From NCBI GenBank assembly GCA_014607495.2, contig CP053153.1:12648001-12712000 (forward strand): a stretch of 64,000 nt of DNA. The letters run 5' to 3'. Of the stretch, positions 47,317 through 57,000 are shown piece by piece (the first letter of the stretch is position 1; each line of letters begins with the position of its first letter). The DNA comes from Carposina sasakii (lineage: Eukaryota > Arthropoda > Insecta > Lepidoptera > Carposinidae). The position numbers and the translations under genes are program-made. Under the pieces are notes generated by a model. It made no database searches. It saw only the letters and a list, made by a program, of their open reading frames with translations, and was not told where the DNA came from.

Positions 47317-48918
47317 CTATTTTCCAGAATATGGCCTCTTAAGAGCCTTTCTTTCCTTGTTTTGTTTGTATGCTGAGGACATCTTTTGCATGTTCTCCTT
47401 ATGAATAATGTCATGCTCTACAATTCTGTTAGGGTAACCCTCACCAATAATACATCCAGCAGCCTGCTGCACAGATTTTGGAGCCTTCCATGGTTCATAA
47501 ATGTATGCAGCTGGATATTTCTTCAATTCTGGCACATACTTTTTTATATACAGCCCTTCTTTGTCAGTCTTTTTTCCAAAAGCAATAGGACTGTAAACTC
47601 TAAAATATTTATAAAAGAATGCTGATGCAGATAACCACATCCAGTTGCCAGCATTTAAAGACCAATCATAATCCAGTAGATATCCCTCAAAGACTTTTGC
47701 ACCTTTCTCCCATGATATCCAAAGGTCACCTCTAGTCAGGAAACAGGCAACCATATGTCTAGCAAGATGATGTATCCATCCTTCTTGCTTGAGTTGCCTC
47801 ATAATTGCATCAACAAAGGGATACCCTGTCCTACCTTCGGCCCAAGCTTTTAAATGCTCCTCATTATCTCCCCAAGGTATCTGTGTGCAGATTGCATTAC
47901 CAATCATTTTGTCAAAGTTTTTAGTACCAGCTCCGGCAATGTAATAAAACTCCCTCCACATCAGCTGCCCCATCAGGGACACTGGTGGCTGGGTGTGTGG
48001 TACACCACTTTCAACAGCCCTTAGTTTATGGTAGAATAGCTTGGCTGACAAGCAACCGTGGCTTAAATAAGGACTCAAGACAGTTGTACTGGGCTCCAAA
48101 CTGTTTGGAGAAGAGTTGGGCTTCTCAAACTTACACACCCACTGCTTTCTACTCATGTATATATTGAGTCTTTTAAGTGCTTCTGTCTCACCACCAGGAT
48201 ATTTGCATGGCCCTAATGTAGATACATCAAAATTTAATTCCTCAAGTGTGGGAACATCATACTCTTTAGAATCAATATCTGGAGGTTTGCAATCATCTGG
48301 AACCTCCTTAGATATTTCAATAGACTCTTTAACTTGAATATCATTGACTAAGGAAAGAAATTTTTGGTATGTGAGAGGTATACTACCATTGTTCTTTCTC
48401 AGAACACTATGGACATCATATATTGTGTGCTGAACTCTCCGGATCACAAAAAGATCTTTGCTCTGATCATCTGCAATTTTATCTACAACTTCGTCTTGTC
48501 TCAGTACTTCAGGGTCGATATCTACCTGACATGTCAAACATTTAACCTGCCAATCATTGATTAATTTTGGTAGAACATGCTCCACTTTACCTCTAAATAA
48601 AAACAGACGTGAATTGATTTTCTGCAAATTCAAATTAAGATCATGGAGACTTTGTATAAGAAATCGTAACCGGTTACCTCCGAGTTTATGTGCGATGTCT
48701 GGATCCAGAATATACAAGGGTTTCAGATAATGTTTACGATTTGTGGACTGAAACAATACAAAATACACATTTAAAAGGAGAATGGTTTGTAGATTACTTT
48801 TATATTTAAACTCAATAGGATAGACACTTACTTCATTAATTGCGTTACGTAGTGCAAGATTGTCGTGAACTCGTAGATCTAAGCGAAACCAATGAATAAC
48901 TGAAGACTTGTTAGACAT
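47317..48918 (-). CDS. phr6-4: (6-4) DNA photolyase
   Basis: This flavoprotein uses blue light to repair (6-4) pyrimidine photoproducts in nuclear DNA. Exons on minus are 48918-48832 and 48747-47317, 505 residues, separated by an 84-nt intron. Visible motifs are the N-terminal VIHWFRLDLRVHDN (antenna domain), LYILDPDIAHKLGGNRLRFL, TVLSPYLSHGCLS and GQLMWREFYYIAG. In the FAD and active-site region are EGRTGYPFVDAIMRQL and EGWIHHLARHMVACFLTRGD, with both active-site His residues of (6-4) enzymes. DYDWSLNAGNWMWLSASAFF and FRVYSPIAFGKKTD follow. The C-terminus is short and lacks a cryptochrome tail. Length and motifs match insect (6-4) photolyases (~540 residues). CRY2-type cryptochromes are the closest alternative. 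The ATG at 48916-48918 is the first true ATG. Confidence 0.95.
   Translation of the reverse strand: MSNKSSVIHWFRLDLRVHDNLALRNAINEVSVYPIEFKYKSNLQTILLLNVYFVLFQSTNRKHYLKPLYILDPDIAHKLGGNRLRFLIQSLHDLNLNLQKINSRLFLFRGKVEHVLPKLINDWQVKCLTCQVDIDPEVLRQDEVVDKIADDQSKDLFVIRRVQHTIYDVHSVLRKNNGSIPLTYQKFLSLVNDIQVKESIEISKEVPDDCKPPDIDSKEYDVPTLEELNFDVSTLGPCKYPGGETEALKRLNIYMSRKQWVCKFEKPNSSPNSLEPSTTVLSPYLSHGCLSAKLFYHKLRAVESGVPHTQPPVSLMGQLMWREFYYIAGAGTKNFDKMIGNAICTQIPWGDNEEHLKAWAEGRTGYPFVDAIMRQLKQEGWIHHLARHMVACFLTRGDLWISWEKGAKVFEGYLLDYDWSLNAGNWMWLSASAFFYKYFRVYSPIAFGKKTDKEGLYIKKYVPELKKYPAAYIYEPWKAPKSVQQAAGCIIGEGYPNRIVEHDIIHKENMQKMSSAYKQNKERKALKRPYSGK
48748..48831 (-). other. 84-nt photolyase intron without stops and divisible by three
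   Basis: The donor is GAA|GTAAGT and the acceptor TTGTTTCAG|TCC. Reading through adds 28 codons between RNAINE and STNRKHY. The inserted residues (VSVYPIEFKYKS ... VYFVLFQ) are absent from the family, so splicing is clearly the normal outcome. A retained form would nevertheless stay in frame. Confidence 0.9.
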
Positions 48919-49080
48919 AATAGTAAGTAATACCACAGTAATTTAATAAATTACAGCCACAAATTAAGTGCAACAGTATTTTACAAGTACTTTGATAAAA
49001 AAAGAAAAGTGTGGCAAAAAATTCGAATTTTAAAATATTTTTTTTTTTACTTCTTGGACGGACTGGTAAAGAAAGAGCTA

Positions 49081-49200
49081 TGCCCATACAGGCTTGTCCT
49101 TGGAAAAGTAATTTTAGTTATTATACTATGATTAATGATAATACTGATATATTAGAAGAAATCATCGATCCTAAATCTTGGAAAATGTTTATGAAATGAA
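49081..49200 (+). other. Small orphan open frame
   Basis: From the ATG at 49081 the frame reads MPIQACPWKSNFSYY, then DILEEIIDPKSWKMFMK and stop, followed at once by an A-rich run. The frame is open upstream to about 49011 without another ATG. It could be the 3' end of a retroposed gene or chance. I recognise no family. Confidence 0.2.
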
Positions 49201-49262
49201 AAAAAAAAAGATTTAATAAAAACAACCTACTATGAACGTCAAAGTAATATTTCTACATATTG

Positions 49263-50051
49263 AATTGTATCAGGCGTCACTATTCGGAAGTTCAAATCTT
49301 TATTGAGGGATCGCCCGCCACCGGGCCCTATACCCTCCGCTGACCCTCGGATCTGCCTACTCATGATCACGAACACAAGACACTACAGTCGCAACGAGAA
49401 GCCAGATCCAAGCATGAGATACCAAATCCCTGGATCCAAGCACCTAGCATGCAACCATAAATACATAGCTGCTAATCCGAAAACCAATTAAATTTTTTAA
49501 TCGACATATGTTTCGCCAACACCCGTGGCATCATCAGGATTAGTTTTCCATGTTAGTTCTATCTACCGAACCAACTAACTAACAACTAAAACCAATGTTG
49601 TATAGAGGTAATATTTCTACAGCAACATTAATTTGGCTGTGTATATTAATGCCTTTGTTAATAAATAAAAAATGGCTGGCCAAGTGTAAATTGCAGGTCC
49701 CACCAAATGGGTTCCGTGCGTGTAGAGAATAAGAGTGTGATTACAACTTTTGTTTATAGCAAGCACATCTTCGCTGAGAAATGCGAGTAGTGAATCTGCT
49801 TGATGAATTCTGTTGCAATCAAGTGTAGTTTATATAGCGAAACTGGGCTTGGAAGTGTGGATAGCGTGGGAGCAGATCGACGAAACCGCTCCAAAGAGAT
49901 AGAAATAATATATAGCCAATTCTATTAGTTAGAACAAACAGTTTTATTACTGATCTGCTTCTTCGACATTACAGACAAGACAGGTAGGTTCGCCTACCAC
50001 CGGGCCCTCGATGGAAATTTGAACTTCCGAATAGTGACGCCTGATACAATT
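49263..50051. mobile_element. 789-bp element with 35-bp perfect terminal inverted repeats (Penelope-like?)
   Basis: AATTGTATCAGGCGTCACTA opens the left terminal repeat, which runs through TTCGGAAGTTCAAAT. It is matched exactly in reverse at 50017-50051. CCACCGGGCCCT also occurs inside both ends. An internal minus-strand segment (49498-49542) has a hammerhead-like core, a motif known from Penelope-like element ends. A scrap of the left interior (CCACCGGGCCCTATACCCTC) recurs inverted at 52380-52436. No protein frame remains. Confidence 0.65.
49498..49542 (-). ncRNA. Hammerhead-ribozyme-like motif, type I
   Basis: Read on minus: stem I TAATC (49542-49538), core CTGATGA (49537-49531), stem II GCCA...TGGC with an intervening loop (within 49530-49515), GAAA (49514-49511), a short stem III ACA-TA-TGT, the cleavage triplet GTC ending at 49503, and GATTA (49502-49498) closing stem I. 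All strictly conserved core bases are there. The one irregularity is an extra T between CTGATGA and stem II. Three-base-pair stem III helices are typical of retroelement hammerheads. Activity is unproven. Confidence 0.5.
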
Positions 50052-50097
50052 AAATATTTACAGTAGATAGGTGGTGTTCATAGTAAATTGCGTTAAA

Positions 50098-50262
50098 AAT
50101 TGAGCGTGCTTTCCGAGGCACGAGCTAAGTGACAATTTTACAACATTAAAATCTGTACATTAAATAAATTCATTGGTACAGGCCCGTGACTAGGATCGAA
50201 CTTACGCCTCCTGCTTGGAAGGTGCACGTCTTAACCACTGGGCTATCACCGCTTGATTATAT
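50098..50262 (-). mobile_element. tRNA-derived SINE D, copy 1
   Basis: On minus it reads GCGGTGATAGCCCAGTGGTT (A-box region) and AGTTCGATCCTAGTCACGGG (B-box region). TACCAATGAATTTATTTA and TTGTCACTTAGCTCGTGCC follow. Two plus-strand relatives are at 53070-53212 and 54053-54315. Confidence 0.85.
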
Positions 50263-51018
50263 TATATAGAATATATTTCCTGCGAGTAATAACACTGTCG
50301 TAAAACTCACCACAATGGTACTTGTTCAGGATTTCAGTATTTGCTTGGCTGTCACCCACACCTGCATCTGTATGATGAATTTGGTGAGAGCGAGATGTCT
50401 CACTTTTAAACGTTAAATTCACAGAGTTATTAATAACTAGATAAACTAAGTGTATGTACTTTGCATGTAAAAAATAGACTTAAGAGTTAGAATAGACACT
50501 CGTCCTCGAGCCAGGACTGAATGAATTAGGGCTGATAGAAGTGGTTTGGAATCCCTTTTTTACACACCAAGTAGAAACACTTGCCTTGTCTAGTTATTAC
50601 TTAGCTCTGTGGATTTGACGTTTAAAAATGAGAGCGAGACATCAAATTCATTATACTGGCGCTATAGTTATAGCCCCTTCCTCGATAAATGGAAATTGAA
50701 TTTAATTTTGTGCTCTAAGGTCTTAGAAAAATTTACATTATTTCTCGATAACATTGATAGAGGTTCGTCAAGGACACGTTTGCTCCAATAGTAAGCTAAA
50801 CGATATAACATTGTCTAAGCACCCAAGGTTCCCTTTAGCTACCTAGGCATTCCTAAAATCAGCACACGTGTTTTCAAATGTCAAAGTCAAACAAATTATT
50901 ACTATTTGCGAAATGTCAAACTGTGAAGAAACGTGGTTATATTTTGGTTAATTTATTAATATTTTAATAATATTCCACTGGTAATTAGTTAAAAAGTAGA
51001 TGAAATAAAAGTACAACA
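50263..51018. other. Upstream region of nucleostemin
   Basis: No gene is visible. The last ~150 bp are AT-rich and probably include the 5' UTR. I could not pick out a TATA box or initiator with confidence. Confidence 0.4.
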
Positions 51019-54000
51019 ATGGCGAAACTCAGTAAAAGTAAGTTTCATAGTGATAAGTATTACTTATTTTCTTTCGAATGTACTTTACACTAACTTGTTG
51101 ACTATTATAAAAATAATAATTTTGTACACACCTATCACTTTAATTGTTTGTGTATATTGTTTTCAATTGAACGGTCATGTACACCTGTAATTTTACTAAA
51201 CAACTGCTTTAATACTTTTTAGGTTATAAAACTTGCAACCATGCCTAAATACTAATTGGAACCAAACCACAATTTGTTCACTATATTAAAATGTATAATA
51301 TTAATTCGTCATTAGAAATCACATATATATTGTATATGAATTCATTTACTTATGAAAATTACAATTTTATACAATTATTTAAAGTTTTTCACACATGATT
51401 TTGTTTGAAATAAAACACTTAGATATATCAATATATTTGTTTCAGAACAATCTAAAAGGACGCCAGCTCGTCTCAGGTATAAAATAGAAAAGAAAGTAAG
51501 GGATCACAATAAAAAAGTGAAAAAACAATTAAAGAAAAATCCAAAATCAAAGAAAACAAAACCAGTTCAGATTCCTAATATGTGCCCGTTTAAAGAGGAT
51601 ATATTAAAAGAAGTAGAGGCAATAAAGAAGGATAAAGAGGACGAGAGGCAGAAGAAGAGGGAGCAAGCTAAATTGGAGAAACAGTTGAAACTTCAAGAGA
51701 AAAAAAATGGGAAAGGTGTTACTATGGATGCTCTGGTATGATTTTTAAATAACATTATTATTGTAATATTACACAAAATGCAAAATGGATCTTATTTTTG
51801 TAGAAGGCCAATTTTTCAATGGGTCCATTTGAATGGTCTTTTTCTATTCTGATTGGGTATTAGAAAAAGATAGCATGAAAGATTTTCATCTATCTGCCCT
51901 TAACTCAAGTCAAGATTGAAACTGTAACTGCAACAAATCTGTTGATTACTTTACTTTCATTAAGATCTTTACCACCAAGGTTATCCTAAATTTTAATTAA
52001 CAAACTAGACAAACACAGAACATAGAAAAAACTTCAGGGACCATCACCGGATGTATCATATTGTGCGCTCAGTGATGATATCCACCATGTGCATCCCACA
52101 CCATATTAAAGTTCTCTTAAAAGGCCTCTACATCTTGGATACGGCCTCTGAAAGGACCGGGACTCTGTAGTCCCGTGAATTTCGGAAGAAATACAAAAAT
52201 AATAATAAACTTTTCTTACCTTACCTCATTAATATCATAAGACAATTTTTTCATTGCACATTCTACTAATACTCTAGAAGGCTTAACACATTGGCTGCTT
52301 TTCTAGTTCAAAAACGCAAATAAGTATTGATGGTAAAGAAAACACAAATACACAGACAGGGGCAATGAGTGTTAACCTAAGACCTAAATCCGAGGGTCAG
52401 TGGAGGGTGTAGGTCCCGGTGGTGGGTGCACCCATAGTGAATGTAAATTAAAGTTATATTTTTCATAATTTTCAGGTAGCAAATGCTGAAGCAAGAGGCA
52501 AAGTACATAATGCCTTCAAAGGGGCTGAAGGTGACGATGTGCAGTTTGGCAAAGATCGTCAGCAAGAGAACTCACTCAAAACATACTACAGGGAGTTCAA
52601 GAAGGTCATATCTGAAGCTGAAGTCATTTTAGAGGTGGTTGATGCTAGAGATCCTTTGGGTAAGAGACCTATGTAGTAATTATTTATCTATTGATGGTTC
52701 ACAACAAAGGTATATTTTATCAGACAGAAATAGTTTCCTATTTCCTAAATGTATATAAACTAGATTTCATTAATGAGTCAGAAACAAACACTAATAATAC
52801 ATCATATCAATATGTGTCCCTAGTTGAGTTAATACTGGTATTTTAGCTGACTTTTGGCTCAGTTTACGGGGGTTTTTTAGTATTATTTACTTGGCACTGG
52901 TGTCCCACACTATGACATTTAGTGAGGGGTTTGCAAGTATGGTGTCTCACTCTTATACACAGATTTGGGGGATTATAAAGGTGATTCCTCTATGGTGGGA
53001 TAGAAGGTAAGCAATATGAGGTACCAAAAATCTGAATCTGTTCTCATGCTGGATAGCTATGTAAAATTGACAACAAGCTTGTGCCTCGGAAAGTTTCCTG
53101 TCATGTCAATGTCCCATCTGACTATAAGAGTGAAGGTATAGAGAGTGCACCTGTGTTTGCGCACATACTTGTGCAGTTGTGCTATAATATTTCTTGCACA
53201 GTTATATAATCTCTGATATTATTGTTGAAGGTACCAGATGCACACAAGTAGAAGAAGCAGTACGGGAATCGGGCAAAAAACTAGTTTTAGTATTAAATAA
53301 GGCAGATTTAGTACCTCGTAATAACCTCACTACATGGTTGAAGTATCTTCGTAGATCAGCACCGGCTGTGCCTTTCAAAGCGTCAACCCAGGATCAACAG
53401 CACAACCTGGGCAGGAAAAAGATGAAGCATGTTGTTAAGGAGAAGGAAATGAAAGGTTTGTCTACACTTCTTCTTCTTCTATATTTATCTATATTTTCTA
53501 TCTCATCTTTATCTTCCTGCCTGCCCTTATCCCATTATTTTTATGCTGTTCGTGCAATATGGTTTCTTTCGAATTTCACATTGTGCCTTCTATCTATCTA
53601 ATTATTTATTTATCCTATACATATGATAAAATTGTAAAAGATTCTTGTTTGTGCATGCTAATCTTATAATAATATAATAACCATAATAAGTGATTTACAA
53701 CATATTCCCGAAAACTGCATCCAAAACGGTTAAGCCGTTTCTGAGATTAGCGTGCACAATATATATATTATTAATAAGTTATTAATAATTATAAAATATT
53801 TCAGGATCAGCCTGTGTGGGCGCAGAATTACTTATGGGTTTGCTGGGTAACTACTGTCGCAACAAGGGCATCAAAACGTCCATCACAGTGGGCGTGGTGG
53901 GACTACCAAACGTGGGCAAGAGCTCCATCATCAACAGCCTGAACCGGTCCAAAGCTTGCAATGTGGGCAGCACACCGGGAGTTACTAAGTAAGTGGGTGT

Positions 54001-57000
54001 CAAAGAAATATAAATAAAAGAATATGGAATGTACACAAAAACTATATTCATTGTGTTCTGTGTTCCAAGCAGGAGGCGTAAGTTCGATCCCAGTCACGGG
54101 CATGTACCAATGAATTTATTTCATGTACACATTTTAATGTTGCAAAATTGTCACTTAGCTCGTGCCTCGGAAAGCACGTAAAACCGTTGGTCCTGCGCCT
54201 GATCTCTCTGCGAGCGTGTCGGCTTTCCGTCACATGACTATGAGAGTGACGGAATAGAGAGTGCATCTGTGTTTGCGCACACACTTGTGCACTATAATAT
54301 CTCGTGCGTACCTGACTACTCTCCGTAGAGATTGGTTGCCTACGGTCGGGAGATTACATTCATTTCATGTCTGTTACTGTTTCATATCGCAATGGGGCAA
54401 CCATAGAGTATACATAAGCTATAGAGCGTTTACGAATCATATTGTACAGCACTCTCTATAGCTTGTTAAATTTATACTAAAACGGTACAAACAAATCCTT
54501 TTCGGTAACTTAAAAGTTCTTTCTTCTAAAGTCCATGTACTCGTAAGCATTAAACTAGGTATCAAGCAGGAATGTACTAGCAATTTCTTTATGTTTGTTT
54601 AAATTTTTTTGCCTGTGCCTATGCTGATGTCGAATATTGATTTCCCCATAGGAGATATTTTTTATGACCAAAATAGGCATCATTCATCTCCTAACAGTGA
54701 CGTGATTATAGGTAGACGCTGGGTCTCATAATAAAATATTTATAAAAAGTGGCACGAGTGAATCCATAGAAAAGTAATAACTGCATCAGACCACATTTTT
54801 AAACTTGAATCTTATGTAGTTACCATAAAACTCGACTTTGCTTATATCAATTTATGACAATAGATTTGCCCAGCCATACTTTTGAGCATATATTTGTAGT
54901 GCCATTTTGTGAGCGCTGTCACTGAATCTAGTTACAATTCATCTAAGATCTCCTATGACTAAAAGTCGTCTATCAAAAAAAAAACCAGTTTCGTACCATT
55001 TACAGACAGATGCAAACCGTCCAGCTAGACTCTAAGATCAAGATCCTGGACAGTCCCGGCATAGTTTTCCACTCGGGCGCTGATAACGATGCGACAGTAG
55101 CCCTGAAGAACGCCATTAGAGTCGGCAGCCTAAAGGACCCTATAACGCCTGCTACTGCGATCTTGCAGAGGGCGAACAAACATACTCTCACTGAATTGTA
55201 TTGTGTGCCGGATTTTAATACGCCGCAGGTGGGTTTTGTGTTCATTCACTCATTAGTTCATCATTGTTTTCACCCGAATGGGTACCTAGGTAGTATAACA
55301 AAACTCTTACACAGCCGGGATTTTCCTTAGGTAAATGAGCTGATTATGCTAAACGTGGCCGTCGGATCTCCTTTGTGAATCTCCAGTTATAGCTACCATG
55401 TTTTAGGCCGTGTGCTAAGTATGCTGTGATTGTAATGGTTATGCAATGTAACCAGAGGGACCCCGTTGATATAAGTGAAAAACCACTGGTTGATTATTAC
55501 CAAGCTTACCACAATATCTACCTGCCCCCCTAGCATGACCACGCATCGTGGATATCGTATCGTACGATATCGTACCGTCTCTACAAAATTCAACATGGCG
55601 GCAATATTTATCGTATTTTGACAGGCTAAGTGTCGATAAATCGGTTTATCATATCGTGTTTCGCAGGTAATGCTACTAGAGTGGGCGAGGACTAGGCTAA
55701 ACTCGATTTTATCGAGTGTCTACTTTAAACTTCGTTTTGAGGCTCTCCTATGATTGTCCTTTCTAGTTGGTTATATATTATATATTTATTGCAGGAATTC
55801 TACGCAAACCTAGCATCTCGAATGGGGCGGTTCAAAAAAGGGGGCGTTCCCGATCAGGAGGCGGCCGCGAGGATATTACTCAACGACTGGAATACTGGCA
55901 AGGTAAGTAATATGGCCGACGGAGCCGAAAAGTTCTAGAGTCGGCAAACGCAGCGTGGGAAGGCCACCCGCGAGATGGATGGACTACCTGCCAAGGTCGC
56001 GGGCGTCGGTTGGATACAGGCCGCTTCCGACCGTTCGGAATGGAGGTTGTTGCGGGAGGCCTATGTTCAGCAGTGGACTTCCCAGGGCTTATAATTATGA
56101 TGATGAAGATAGACAACTAATTTAGAGATAAGGTCTTTATGGTCATGTACTATGCTATATGCCAACGCTCCTGGCACTCGCTGTCATATAACGTTCTATG
56201 ACTGCGTGTGCCAGGAAGGTTGGCGTATAGTTATCAGCAGCATTTTACCACACAGGGTGCTGAAACAATGTTCCATCGTTTCGCATCGATGATCGTTGTC
56301 GTAACATTTTCGCCAATAGCGGTTACACTTCGTAATTTAAGGAACGCGCTAAATGAAGGCGTAACTTGTCTGTCGCTCTTAAAATTGTTACATTGTCTAA
56401 GCCACCAGATCTCTATTTAGCGTGTTCCAAAGGGTCAAGAGGAATCCAGCCTCTGGGCCGCAGCATAACAGTGGGACAAAAATTAAACTGAACTGAATTT
56501 CTTGTCTCTAATAGGGGAAGAAGGGGACAGCGTTTCAACTAGTGGAAAACTTGGTTAACTCTTTTAAGATCTGCAAGCCTAGCATGACCTGAGAAACATT
56601 TTGTATAGAGACGATCCGATATTGTACGATATGATATCCACGATGCGTGGTCATGCTAGGGGGGCAGAAACGATTAACTAGTTACCATAAAATTTGTTTA
56701 CAGGTACGTTACTACACCGAGCCGCCAGTAACAAGCGACAGTGAAGTCCACGTGGACGCTCAGATCGTGTCGGGCGCGGGGAAAGAGTTCGACATCAACC
56801 AGTTTGAGGCGATGGAGACGGAAGCCATTGATGCGCTGGCTGTGAACGACAGCGAGGGGATTAAGGTGAGATGTCATGAGAAAACTTAATAGTTGTAGGT
56901 ATAATATGTATTATAAAATTATTAATAAAGAAATGGAAAAAATTCTTCACCCGAGTGGGACTCGAACCCACGGCCTCTGCATTCCGTGCCAGTGCTCTTA

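Noticed and set aside
48919..48936. Photolyase start six codons further upstream (MVLLTI)
   Set aside because: That codon is GTG. The ATG at 48916-48918 begins the conserved domain at a normal distance.
52072..52151. C/D-box snoRNA in nucleostemin intron 2
   Set aside because: GTGATGA and CTGA are 80 nt apart, and vertebrate GNL3 introns do host snoRNAs. But the flanks (GCTCA / AAGGA) do not form the terminal stem and no internal C'/D' pair is clear.
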